From assembly GCA_024734555.1 (NCBI GenBank), contig JANPWX010000076.1, positions 2,248,051 to 2,312,050 on the forward strand: a DNA stretch of 64,000 nucleotides, in the 5' to 3' direction. Under the pieces are notes generated by a model. It worked only from the letters and a program-made list of their open reading frames with translations. It did not search any database and was not told the origin of the DNA. Position 1 is the first letter of the stretch; the number at the start of each line of letters is the position of its first letter. This DNA comes from Trochalopteron elliotii. Lineage: Eukaryota; Chordata; Aves; Passeriformes; Leiothrichidae. Position numbers and translations under genes: made by a program. Shown piece by piece: positions 52,167 through 64,000 of this stretch.

Positions 52167-55100
52167 ATTACCCTGAATCTGCTTTTATTGTATGTGCCAT
52201 GGATATTAAATCCTATCACTAGAATTTAATGAAAAAAGAATAGTAAATCATAACAATATAGGCAGAAGAGGGGGAGAAAATAAATCCCCAAACTGCTTAG
52301 GGTGGTAGAGGTTTACATTTGTGCTCTTCATGTCTCATTTGTTCTAGCCACTCAAATCAGGGCTTACAAAAGTAGCAACCCTGATAGTTCTGCTCTGGGA
52401 AACCAGCAAGTTAGTAGTCCTTCCAGTCTCCTGTACCTGTAGAGCAGGTAACAGAGACTATCCCCTCCACTTGGTCTGAATTTGCAAACCATCTCCTGCA
52501 TTGCTGTGCTTCACAGTGGAAACCAGGCTGGTGATCTGCCTGGTCCCAGACTCAGGGGGAACCAGCTCACCACATAACTGACATTCACATTCCTCTGGAG
52601 TCATTTCTTCATCTAAATTGACTGGCAGTCTAAATCTTCAGCATAAGTGCTTCACTGTCAATTTTCCATGATCCTGACAGTTCTAGCTCAGAATGGTTCA
52701 TAAAACCACAAAGGATTAATTAGAATCAGTAAGTCCGAAAGATTCAAGAGTACTGAGAAATTCCCTTACCATTTTTATGACAGTTCATCCTTGGCCAGGA
52801 TCCTTATCTTTGAAACTTGCTCTTGGCTTGCACTGTAACAAGTGCAGTGTTGTACTTCAGAAGGGATACGAAAACTCTGATGTGAGGAAGGACCTTTCTA
52901 AGCTTTATGGCTAGCAATGTCTTCCCCTTTTGTAAACAATTTCAATATTTATGCTTATAACCATAATACATGATTCACTTACTGCATTTGTTATTGCAAT
53001 TCTTAATAAGTTCAACTACTGTAATTTATCTTTTTTTCAATTCTCTCTGTTTAATGCGGTACAATACCTTGTCCCTGAGAAAGATGGAAAATATATTGGC
53101 CTGAGAGGACTAGAAAATCTAGAGTAAAATTTGGAAAAATGGACTTACCTTTCTTGAATAGTGAAGACTATTAGCTGTGGAAATCAGTTCATGTCCCTGC
53201 ACTTCACCTTTGCAGAGTGACACTGAAGTCACACATGTTGAACACCATGCTAGCACATTTTACAGTATTACAGCACTTAGGGAAAGGTGTTCCTAGTCCA
53301 TCACCATGAACTAGTTTTCAGTCCAAGTCAGTCTGCTTCTCTAGTTCTGGTTCTTGTCCAACCAATAACCAACCACCCAAATCTACAAACATTTAACCAA
53401 GATGTTTGTATCAAGCATATGAGTCATTTTCAAGTCACGATATTCTATTTCTAAAGAAAGATTCAGTGTGAAACACTTCTTAGTGAACTGTAGATGCTGA
53501 GTTACAAAAAATGGAAGAGTTCTAACCAGTTGTACCTCTGTCTGACTAGAAGAGATAACACCTTATTTGAAACAGAGACCTCTGTATACAAAAGGGTGTC
53601 TTCAGAATGAAAGAATACCCATAAAAATGAAAATATTCAGATGAAATAGGCTTTTCTTTATTGACTATATATGGTAAAATGTATTCAGAAGGGCCTAATT
53701 TTGTCAGACTCCTAAGAAAACTGAAGAGTCTCTGTTGCAAAGAAGGGAAAGAAGAGGAAAAATTTTTCATACATTCTCATGATCTGTGCTTTTCTTATAT
53801 CATGCCAGCAAACCTTCCAGAAACATATGCAACTGGTTTGTCTGGTTTAGTACACCTTAAATACATTTTTTTTTCTAGTGCAATTTCTTCAGACAAGGGA
53901 TGTTGTGAGATAACACAGTATTCCTCATACACTAGGTCAGGAATATATTGGCTGGCACACTATGCCTTTCAGCAAATGCCTTCAGTTCCCCAAAATACTC
54001 CAGAGAATCCAACGAGGCATATATCAGAACCAGGTGAGAAGCAGTGGTTTACAGTGCTAGGAACATAATAATGAGGAGAGCTGCCTGACACATAACAAAG
54101 TTTTTAGGAGCACATGGGCATTCCAAGGTTACCAAGGTGTTAGTCATGTGTATTTATGTGTTCGGAGGTGTATCTACAGTGGACAGATGACATAAAAATG
54201 TTAACTGTGATGTGCCAAGAAGGCAAAGAATCCATAGACTTCCAAAATGCATTTAATTATCTTAGTATAGTAAAACAATATGAATTGTTGTGTTCTAAAC
54301 CAAATAAACTCTACCAATAACTAAAAATTTAAAACTTTTATTAATTTTTAATGAAACAACTGATGGGTTGCTACTCTTTTCTGTCTGCTCTGTCTTTCAG
54401 TTAGGTGTTACTGCCCTTGTGACAAATGTAGTAGAATATAAAAATATATCTATGATTTATCATGTTAACATAGATTCAGATTAATAGCAGTTTAACTTGG
54501 CACAGCTGAGAAGTGGACATATAATCTGGTTTTTTATATCTTCTGAGGGAACAAAAACTTTTAGCAAGCAGTTGGATTTGGTTACCTAATTCTTTGGTTT
54601 AGCTTGAATTTCTGCTTTGAGAGATGCAGTCCTGAGAGACTTATAACAATATGTGTTTGAACTGTACTACCAAAGTCACTGCTAAAGACTGATGTTGATT
54701 TTTGTGGAGCATTTCCTTTTGCTCTAGCTCTAAATTTTATTTTGCCCCACCTTGACCTGTATACTATTCATATACTTGTCAAAAGAAATACCTAATTCTA
54801 AAATTCTCATACTTGTCCTGAGTTTCATGCTCTTAGACTCCTTGTCTAAAGCATTTACAAATTTTATTTGGAATTTATACTCCCCATAGTAAACAAAAAT
54901 ATCACATTTATGTGAAACTACATTATGCACTATATGATCTAGAGGAGAAATCAAACCGTGTTCTAAAAACTGGAAGTTTAAAGTTCTTCAGTCATAAAAA
55001 AGAAAACACACATTAAAATAATTAAATGTGCATGGCAGATTCTAAACTCTTCCTTTACTTACTTCCATCACTCAGATTCTAGAAGTGACTTCCCTCCTCT

Positions 55101-55543
55101 CCCTCCCTAATATTGCTCTAAGCCTCAATGCTCACCTGTGCTGTTCTTCTCAAGATGAAATCTTACCTCTTTCATTTTTACTATCAACATACCTCAGGCT
55201 GTTATGCAGGACAAACACCACAAGGTCAGCCACTTTTCCTTTCCAGAGATTTAATGCATTTACATTCCTTTTCAAGCATATTCTTTCTTGTTGAAAAAAA
55301 CCCAAAAACTTTGCAAAAGTCAAACAAGTCAATGCTATTAAAAGCCCTTTCAATTAGGTTTAAAAAATTATATTCATGCAATATATATCCTACTAAGATA
55401 AAATAATTTAATTTTCTATTCAGTCTTCAGAGAGATTACAAGTGTCATTAATAACAGTATGAAAATCTGGAACTCAGAGGACTCTGAACCCTTCCTTCCA
55501 CTATTCTGCAGCCATTGAAGCTCCTACTTGAAGCTTCCTACAT
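52167..55543. other. Intronic stretch
   Basis: No recognised exon or repeat. The part at about 52300-52860 is a little GC-richer than its surroundings and could be an old unrecognised repeat. The 135-codon open frame at 53661-54068 (plus) has no visible domain. Confidence 0.55.
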
Positions 55544-55978
55544 TGAAGTGTAGTGTCGTGAGTTTCAGGTTTTGAATTTGTATTTGCATTTGTTATTTGT
55601 CTGTACTTGGTATGTCCCTTTCACCCCCCTACCCCTGATGACCCCGGTGGTTCCTCCTGATGTGACCCCTCCCCCTTCCCTTCCCGGTTGGGTCAGAGTG
55701 TTTCCCCGCCCAGGCCCGAGCTGGGAGAAAGGAGACAGGAGGCCCAGGCTCTCGCTCTCTCTCTCCCTACTTCCTCCATGATGGGAAGAGGCTCTGGCAA
55801 AGCCTCTTCCACATGGCTGCACTGAATAAACATCTTCCTAACCTGAGAGAGCACGCTTCCTTCTTCCGAGCCTGAACCCACGCACAGCCTGCTGAGCTGA
55901 GGACCCACACAAACTGTTTCTGTGATCTGGGGGATTGCTGCTAGCCGGCATTAGCACCCCACCACGAAAGAAACTTCA
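55544..55978 (+). mobile_element. Solo LTR with 4-bp target duplication
   Basis: This 435-bp element has exact 6-bp inverted ends, TGAAGT at 55544 and ACTTCA ending at 55978. It is flanked on both sides by acat (55540-55543 and 55979-55982). TG...CA ends with a 4-bp duplication are typical of gammaretrovirus-like (class I) endogenous retroviruses. An AATAAA signal at 55825-55830 sets the sense as plus. The sequence is GC-rich compared with the intron, with a CT-rich tract around 55750-55785. No internal viral genes remain. Confidence 0.85.
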
Positions 55979-56151
55979 ACATCCAAGTGTATCTGACCAT
56001 GTGAAATAATTTATGTTTCTTCTCCTACCATTCTCTTAGAAGCACAAATATTAGATGAGGGTAAAGAACCATCTTCAGCAGACACTGAACCTGTATCCTA
56101 TATCTCCATAGTGGCAACCAATACAGGATGCTAGGAAAAACAACAGTAACA

Positions 56152-56757
56152 AATCACAGCATGGCTGAGGCTTGAAGGGACCTCTGGAGGTTACCTTATC
56201 CAACCCCCCCTGCTGAAGTAGTGTCACCTAGGGTCAATCCTCAGGATCAAGTCCAGACTCGTTTTGAATATCTCCATGAATGGAAACTCCCATACAAACC
56301 AGAGCAACTTGTACCAGTACTCAGACATCCTCACAGCAGAAAAGCTCAGATATTCAGATGACACCTCCTGTGTTTCATCTTCTGCCCATTGCCTCTGGTT
56401 CTGTCACTTGGCACTGCTGAAAAGTACCTGGCTCTGCCCTTTTTGCAGCCTTTCTTTGGATATTTCTTCAGATATTTGTAGAATATTGGTGAGTTTTCCT
56501 CACGCGTTTTTTCCAGGCTGAACAGTCCTGGCTTTCTCAGCCTTCCAACAGGAGAGATGTTCCAGTTCTCTAGCTATCTTTGTGGCCATGTGCTGGTCTC
56601 CCTCCAGGAGCTCCATGTCTCTCTTGTACTGAGGAGCCCAGAGCCAGACACAGCACTCCAGATGTGGCCTCACCAGGGCTGAGCACGGGATAAAGATCCC
56701 CTCCCTCAACATGCCAGCAGTGCTTCTCCTAATGCAGCTCAGGATACTATTAGCCTC
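56152..56757 (-). mobile_element. CR1 LINE, 3' portion, split by an LTR insertion
   Basis: Minus-oriented CR1. Its left end is the complement of the 3' tail (aatcacagcatggctgaggc, cttgaagggacctctggagg), followed by the complement of ORF2 C-terminal sequence (ttccaggctgaacagtcctg, gagccagacacagcactcca). At gcctc (56753-56757) it is cut by the LTR at 56758-57375 and resumes at 57381. Confidence 0.9.
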
Positions 56758-57375
56758 TGTAATAAATGTATCATTGGGGTAAAAATTTGTGCAGAAAAAA
56801 TATAGAAATATATGTTTTATTAATGTTAGTATAAAGATATAAAAAGTGTAGTTTGTTTAAAAATTCCTTCCCGAGTCAGGCGGCTGCTCGAGTCACAACC
56901 TCTCATCAGCCCAAGACAAAGAGCAGAACCAGGACCATCAAGGGGGACAAAGAAGTTGGCCAGCTAAGATAATGATCAGCGACACATCGGGCTGAGAAGA
57001 CTCCTCTCCGGAGCCCACCCGCAAATGCAATCAAAAATTGATAAGCTTGATACGCAGGTGAAAAGAGCCTTCCCGTATTGCTATTCACAGGGCTCGAGGA
57101 ATCTGGGAAATTCATTCAACATTGTATTTGGACTCTTTATCGGACTATGCTCCACACCTGTTTTGCCTCGGGACACGAAAAACCCTCTAAGACCCCAAGC
57201 AGCAGTTCGCTCCGTGTGGATTTGGGAAATCTGTACCTTAGGTTACAGATCCCTGTCCACCCAGCGCTGCGCTGTCCGTCCTTATTGTGGTTTCTCTCTT
57301 TGTTGGTGATTGGGATAGTTTTTTTCTAATAAATTGTTTTTATATTAATCCGATTTTGTGATTCCATTTATAACA
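56758..57375. mobile_element. Solo LTR nested inside CR1, 5-bp target duplication
   Basis: This 618-bp insertion begins TGTAATAAATG and ends CATTTATAACA; the ends are inverted repeats matching at 10 of 11 positions. It is flanked by gcctc on both sides (56753-56757 and 57376-57380), and the CR1 sequence continues across it. TG...CA with a 5-bp duplication fits an LTR of a class III or class II-like avian retrovirus. The ends are AT-rich and the middle GC-richer. Candidate TATA and AATAAA motifs occur near both ends in both directions (plus strand: 56830-56835 and about 57329-57334), so the sense strand is not settled. The 69-codon and 94-codon frames within it are not genes. Confidence 0.88.
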
Positions 57376-57380
57376 GCCTC

Positions 57381-57475
57381 CTTTGCTGCAAGGGCACGTT
57401 GCTGGCTCCTGTCCATTTTGCTGTCCAACAAGACTTCCTGGTTCTTTACTGTAAGAAATCTACAAATTCTTTCCT
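57381..57475 (-). mobile_element. CR1 LINE, upstream continuation of the split copy
   Basis: Sequence such as gctgcaagggcacgttgctg, gctcctgtccattttgctgt and ccaacaagacttcctggttc is the complement of the CR1 stretch that should follow the part ending at 56757. The two halves rejoin exactly when the LTR and one gcctc copy are removed. Homology fades at about 57475. Confidence 0.85.
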
Positions 57476-57606
57476 GTGAAACTGCACAAATCACAGGATA
57501 CCTGATGATCTTAGATATTTCTTCATTCATGTTAGTAGAAGACTCTTCACATGATTATTTGACTTAGAATTTCAGCGGCCATAATGAATAAATTTTCATA
57601 TACGAA

Positions 57607-57644
57607 TACACACACACATGCACATGTGCATGCTCACACATACA
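57607..57644. repeat. Imperfect (CA)n microsatellite
   Basis: A short CA/TG-rich run interrupted by atg steps (acacacacacatgcacatg and beyond). Confidence 0.7.
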
Positions 57645-60600
57645 GTGACACAGGGCTTTGCATTCACACACTCATTTATGCTGTAAACCAGGAATCTTTT
57701 TTAACAAAACATCTGGCTAATCCAAATCCCTCTCCTCCAACCCCATTAAAGAATTTAAAGTACTCTGCTGTATGGACACACAAGATAGACAGTAGGATCT
57801 TAGATGGACAAACAATTTTCATCTTCACAAACTGATTGTAAGACAAAGCAGCATTATTTTTCAGATCTTGCTTACCTATGAGTTCACAAATGCTAAACAA
57901 TGTTAGCTTATGTGAATAAGTAGGATATTACTATTATTTCAGGTTTACATTGGCATTTCATCTTACAATTAACTTGTGTTACTTTTAAAATACATTCTAT
58001 AAATGTATTCGCTTTTAATTTTTCCTCTCCTATTTTCTTCTCATACTATTCAGCCCATGCTGTAAACAATTGTCTGTGAAGCAGCAGTCTGTAACCTGGT
58101 ATAAGAATCTGTATAATGACATGTGGCATAATCACATTGCTTTTTTCTGCTACTATTATACACAGAGAAAACAGCTTGCTGTAGTTCTAAATATGGTTCT
58201 CAGAAATTTGTAATCACAAACACAGTAAAGTAAGTAAAATCGAGATAAACGGAGAGTTTTAAACCCCAGAAGAGAGGGACAGGAGCCAATAGAGTAACTT
58301 ATCTTTACTCCTTTTTGCTTTCAGAAAAATTACCATTAATATTAATAAAATTGGAAATTAAAGATTTTGTGCTAATGCTCCCCACAGTTCCATTTCATTA
58401 AATGATTCCTCCTCCTACTCTATTCTTCCATTTCCGAATCTCATTTAATTTAGATGAAAAAGCACAAAATAATAGCTACATTTCCAATGTAGAACAGCTG
58501 CCACTTCCTTTGTTCCTCTTTTCTTTTTTTATGTTGCACACCAAAAATCACAAATTTACGAACAATATGATCATCATGTTCTTCTCTTAATGACTCTTTA
58601 TGTTACAGCAGCTTAGTCAGCCTCTACCTTCAGAGCAGAGTGCATTTCCTGCTGGCTTGGAAAATGTGTTGTTTGACCACTTTTCAGGCTCAGATGTTCC
58701 CTGCATGCCCAATAGGTACATTCAGATACTTAGTTTAGAGTGAAGCCATTAAGCAAACAGCACTGAGGGGCTTATTTGCCAGGGATCAGGAACGGCCTCC
58801 ATTTACCACAGTTTTCTATAAAATCTGCCTCTGCTATATTGTTTGCTATTGGGAAAAGGAAAGAAACAACACAGCAAAATGTCAAAGCTGTCAGGAAACA
58901 CAAAGTCAATTTATTGTTACTGAAATAATGGAAACTTCTATATAGAAGATCAATGAGAATGGGAGATCCTGTACTGAGAATGAATGCAGAGATAGATTGC
59001 TGATATTATTAGAGAAGTAGATTCTAGGCAAAAACACATAACTGTGAGACTAACTTGGCATGCATAACAGGAAACCAAATGCTTTTGATTTGGTAGCCTC
59101 TATTCCTCAACAAGAAAAATTATGTCCTGTTATTCATCAAATACACACTCAGCCTAAAAAAAGAGCACAAACCTACAAATCTTACATTGTAGATTGATAA
59201 ATATCAAGGACATTGCAGAAACACTAATCACCCAGATTAACTCTGGAAGGAGCAAACAGGAATCACCATAATTTAAACAGAGTCTAGACAAACAAAATCT
59301 TCAGTGATGGTTTTCTTTTTTGGAAGGAAAACCCACAAAATAAAAGAGATCAGATGAAGAACTGAAAACATCAAAGACGGAAGGTGTGAAATTTCCTTAA
59401 TTAAAATTGCATGAATGTCTGGCAATCACCTACTGGAAGAGGATACTGGGAATAATGAATACACAGAAATCTGCAAACAAGGAAACAGCAAAGAATATAA
59501 TATATGTTGGAAGTAAAAAAAAGAAGGCATAAAGATTAAATAAAACTTGCCAAAAACTCAAACTGAGCTGGACCTTACACAAGTTTCAAACACATGGAGA
59601 AGAGTGACAGACTACAAATGAGAAACAGGACCAAGCTGCAAATACTGCAGCTGTCACCAAAACCATTTGTCTTATTAACACTAGAAAAACACTACTAAAA
59701 TTTCCAGGGTCAGGGTTTTCCTAGAAAGTTGTGTATCAGTGTGATTTTGTAATAGGCTGCATGTTTCATTTGCTGCTATTTAAAATTGGCATTATGGTCC
59801 CTTAAGCATAAAGTTTACACTGTTAGAAATATAAAATATGATTGGTTTCCATAATGAGTCAAAGAGTGGGATCTGATTAAAAAAATAAAAATTTTCTAGG
59901 TCACAACCCAGATGGAAGACAATAGGCATCACAGGAAACCAGCAGACTGCAGCTTAAGCAGAGAAACTGAAACTCCCTGGAGAAAAGGGCTCAGAACCTG
60001 GGCTCAGAGATAATGAAAAAGAAAATGGGATTGAAGAAGATGCAAATTCACTAAATTTTACAAAGGCAGTGAGAGACTAAAACCCCACCTCCAAGACCAC
60101 AGTGGGTGGGTGAGGGTTGTGTCTAACCATTTTTCTTCTTCTTTGTCTGTCTTCATACTAAACTTTTATTATGAAGAGATTAAATATTCTAGTTTCTAAA
60201 TTTTTTTCTACAAAAACATGGGATGCTACTTATTTTGAAGACTTTTGGTCTTTGGTTAAAGAAAACCATGCAGAATTTAATGCCCAGATAACTTTGTGCA
60301 ATTTAGGTCAGATCAAGGGCTACCAACTGTGAGGGTATTTATGCATCCTTGTATTAAGATTCCACAAGAAAACCCCAGATTTCAACATTCATTTCACCCA
60401 AAGATTAGGGAAGTTACATAACCTCAGATGACTATTTTCATATAAAGTATGTAAAAAGGACTTTCTACCGGCTGTCCTAGTATTTCTTTATAAAGAGATT
60501 GTTAGTTCCTTGCAGAAGGAATGGTTCATACCAGCTAGTCAGGCAGGGCTCTCCTCTCTGGAAATATCTTTAGCACACTGAAAAGTCTACCGCAGGCTTA

Positions 60601-61489
60601 CAAATTATCAATGACACGTAACACAAGTATAAGAGAAAATACTGTGCATGATCCTCTGTGAGCACATGACACAAATTAGCCACAGATGTCCCTCTGATGT
60701 GACACTGTAGTTGAGGGAATATAATGGGTAGAACCCAGCTGGAAGATCCCTCCACTCTCTTGCTCCCACCCCCGTCAGGATGGTAGAGAAAAGGAAGGGA
60801 AAAGTAAGCAAACTCATGGGTTTTCATTAAGACCGTTTAGCAAATGAAGAAAAAAACTGATGCAAAAGCAATCACCACCAGCAGGCAGGTGCCCAGCCAG
60901 TCCCTGAGCAACAGCTACTTTGGAAAAACTTCCCATTTTATCATTGAGCATGATGTTATATGGTATGGGATATCCTTTTGGCCACCCAGGATCAGCTGTC
61001 TCAGCTGTGTCTCCTCCCAGGCTCTTGACCACACCCAATCTATTCCGTGAGGGGTAAGGGCAAGGAACAGAAGGAATTGATGCTGTGTAAACAATGTTCA
61101 GCATTAGCCAAATCATCCCTATATTATCAAAAATGCTTGGGTCACCAGTCTAAAACACAGCACCATACAAGCTGCTGCAAAGAAGATCAGCTGCATCCCA
61201 GCCAGATCCAGTAGGGAGAATTAATACATATTGACACATTGCATTTATCATACAAAATTTCACAGATACATTACAATGTAGTAGATGTAATGCTTACTGT
61301 GAGTCACTGCACGAAAACACATTTGCCACTAAAGGTGTTAGAGAGATGCAAAGTCATACAAACACTAGTAAAAATGGTGACAGGGGTAAGAAATAAAAAA
61401 AAATCCAAGATACTGTACCAGAATACTGTAAAAACACTGCTGTGAGAGCAAAGTTTTGGGTGGGTTTTTTTTGTTTTGTTTTGTTTTCG

Positions 61490-61524
<35 letters not shown>

Positions 61525-64000
61525 GTTAAAAATTCAGGAGGCACTAAATGGTTATGGAAAATTAAATAAACTACCTCAATGTACCTCATAGCAGCATGGA
61601 TGCTTTTGGTTACTGAGTTTATATTTATCAGAAATGGCAACAATTCACTTAACTTGCTATCCAAAGCACATAAGTTTAATTGGTAAAAGTAATTTCCAAT
61701 GGGATTTAGCAGCAAATTGTCTTCTTTTTTTCTGAAGAGAAACTAATGGATTTGCATTTTAATAGGATGAAGTTATACACCCAAAACTTCATGTTTGTGG
61801 CATAAACCTCTCTGCTGCTGAAAAAAACTTTCAGAAAAATCACACATACAAAAAATAGGAACAGATGAACATTCAGATCAGTTTTATCTATTAAAATGTG
61901 ATAAGAATTTTGCATAACATGCTTTTTTCTCATATAGAGTAAGTTTTGTGGTTTGATTGTTACAGTTTATGCCACAAAATTTACCTTCACCAAAAAAACA
62001 AGTTAAGAGATGAGTAAATTGATAGTTAAATAAGACCAGCTCTTGATTTTAGCTGTACGTTGCAAAGAATGCATAAAGAAACTAAAGACAATATGTGTGC
62101 AGCCTCTTCAATTGCATAAAGAACCAGTCTGCAAGAAATGAACCTACAGTTACCAAATACAGAAGGAAAGAGTGGGCAAAAAAATCTAGGGAACTGCTGG
62201 TTGAAAGGGTTATTTGAGCAGTCACTGCATTGGTTGCCCGACTAGTACGTGCATGCTGTCAAATGTATCTCTGCCTTGTCAAATGTCCAGTTTCTCCTGA
62301 AGCTAAAAGGGTCCTGCCTAAACTATGTGGAAGTAATTGCTCTTGCACAATCCCCCTTTAGGTTTACACCAGCAGGTTGTATCACCTCAAGAGCTACAAT
62401 GGAAGATTAGAGGCCACGACCTGGTACCTGCTGGTACATGGCCAACACAATTATCTTTTCCAAGGGGTAGATCCTGGCTCTTCTTTGTTCCTCTTCATGG
62501 CCTATAGGGAGTGTAGTGGCCAGTATTCATGACTCTTACATATAATTCTACCTTGAAAAAGAGACTGGAAGGAAGGGCTAAACAAGACTGATAAACCACA
62601 CAAAATTTATTTGTGAAACTTTTTTTTAGGAAGAAAGTGTGCCTATATACATTTTCAGTACAAGCAGCTAGTCTGCCATCAAGCTTATTACAAAAGATCC
62701 CAGAGTACACTTACTCAATGGATTATTACAGCCTTTCCTTCCAGGCTTTGGGGCTCTGCTTGGAAACAGTGCAATGTTCCAGTCAGTGTCTGGAAGGAAC
62801 TCAAAGTGTTTAAATGAAAGAAGTCTGGGACTTAAGGACTGAAGAGCATTGCTGCATTAAGTCACTTCACCGTAGTTTAGGCTTTAAGCTCTGCTTGAAG
62901 GGACTGGTACCAAACACATCTTCTAAGGGTTCATGAAAGTTATCTGCTAACTGTTCAAGCCTTACTTCTTACTTATCATCAACCAGACCTGCTGAAACTT
63001 TCAAAAAGAACCTCAAAGGGTCACACAGAGGAATTAATGAAATGCCAACATCACAGATGATGCCATCTGTTGAGATCCATTTCTTCCAGAAAAACAGCGG
63101 TTATTTCTTTTTGTTGTTTGTATAATATGAGGTCATAAACCTATACCTACAACTCTCAAATGTATACTCATTTTGAATTGCATCAGCTATTAAGATATCA
63201 GTGTGAAGGCATAGCTCCATCAAGCACCCAGCCTTCTTGAGTGTGCTGTTCACTCCATAACGCTGCCTGCTGCCAATTTCAAGGTAACAATCACTTTTTA
63301 AAAAGAGCTTTCAGACTGGATATGAATAATAGGCAAGTAAGGGTGAAAGTGAAGTACCTGACGTGCTACCTGAGAAGGTTTTATGCACATACACACTACC
63401 ACTTTTCCAGGAAAATCAGGAAATTTGGTGACATATGAAGCTGTTAGATAAAAAAGGCTGAACACGTTCAGCAGGAGTCATCCCAAATGTCTATAACTGC
63501 ACAGATTTTGCACACTGAATAGGAAGAAGAGACAAATGGTTAATGTAATTAAGGGAATCACAGCTGTCAAAGAGTGAAAGCATCACAAAGACACTGAAAG
63601 TTTTATCCCAGGACAAATCCCATATCAGCGCATATATTAAGATAAGATATCAAGGAGATATCTTGCCAAAAAAAAAGTGCTGTAGCTATTGCCAGGATCC
63701 TGTGGTAATGTACAGGAACTGTGGAATAATTAAATGGCAACATCAACAAAAACCTGAAGATCTTAACATCTGGTCAATGTGGCAGCTATGGGAAAATAAA
63801 AGTCCTCACAGATGAAAGACAAAAACTGATCTTGAAGGCCTGCCAATATTGTTCAAAGACAAATGATCACCTGTTTTTCAACTTTCGAATTCATAAAAGC
63901 AACTTGCATGCAAGTTCAAAACAATGCTATCCCTTTTTCAAATGTTCTTCAAAATAAGGACATAATCTCCACAGAAACAGAATCATATTTTTGTATATCA
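57645..64000. other. Intronic stretch
   Basis: AT-rich DNA with no recognised exon, RNA gene or transposable element, apart from the T/G simple repeat at 61465-61525. If the minus-strand EYS reading is right this is the intron upstream of the 20 kb exon and continues past the window. Confidence 0.6.
61465..61525. repeat. (TTTTG)n / (TTTG)n low-complexity repeat
   Basis: T-rich run containing several ttttg and tttg units, interrupted once by cg. It may be the complement of an expanded A-rich tail; no adjoining element was recognised. Confidence 0.85.

Noticed and set aside
53661..54068. 135-codon open frame on the plus strand
   Set aside because: No domain, wrong strand for the host gene, and composition like the surrounding intron.
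56906..57329. Frames of 69, 83 and 94 codons as host exons
   Set aside because: They lie inside the nested LTR defined by the gcctc duplications.
61465..61525. Poly(T)/TTTTG run as the tail of a processed pseudogene
   Set aside because: No gene-like body or target duplication was recognised next to it, so simple-repeat expansion is the plainer reading.
1..64000. CRISPR arrays, tRNA or rRNA genes, bacterial operons or a novel defence-type system
   Set aside because: No regularly spaced repeats, cloverleaf sequences, rRNA motifs or clustered coding frames were seen. The window reads as vertebrate intron with retroelements.

Overview
This window looks like non-coding DNA from a bird genome, most likely the interior of one very large gene. 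It is AT-rich, has no dense coding sequence, and carries at least seven pieces of CR1 non-LTR retrotransposon, the dominant avian LINE. It also has several solo LTRs of endogenous retroviruses with layouts familiar from avian genomes. No bacterial, phage or CRISPR-like features are present.

The only convincing host coding sequence is one 230-nt internal exon on the minus strand at 20017-20246. It has a strong polypyrimidine tract and AG acceptor on one side and a GTAATT donor on the other. It encodes a short Pro/Ser-rich linker followed by one complete six-cysteine EGF-like domain whose C-terminal half matches my memory of EYS (eyes shut homolog), a photoreceptor extracellular matrix protein. 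On that reading the whole window is two partial EYS introns, at least 43.7 kb upstream of the exon (higher coordinates) and at least 20.0 kb downstream (lower coordinates). Very long introns are a known trait of EYS.

Layout: 1-8.2 kb is intron with nothing recognisable. 8.2-9.1 kb holds a GC-richer island with a long imperfect hairpin, then a CR1 3' end with an open ORF2 C-terminus. 9.1-20.0 kb is intron with small repeats and two AT palindromes. 20.0-20.25 kb is the exon. 21.2-22.5 kb is a CR1 3' end followed by a minus-strand solo LTR (type A). 25.2 kb has a CR1 fragment. 28.4-29.0 kb is a solo LTR (type B). 29.8-30.7 kb is a decayed internal CR1 ORF2 fragment. 37.9-38.5 kb has two oppositely oriented CR1 pieces. 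51.1-52.2 kb has a second type A solo LTR in the opposite orientation, then a short palindrome-rich LTR-like segment. 55.5-56.0 kb is a solo LTR with a clean 4-bp target duplication. 56.15-57.5 kb is a CR1 copy split by a 618-bp LTR with a clean 5-bp target duplication.

I see no new multi-gene system. The items most worth checking are the EYS exon assignment, the nested LTR-in-CR1 insertion, the inverted type A LTR pair and several unexplained inverted repeats. Repeat identities come from recognition by eye; no alignment or database search was run.
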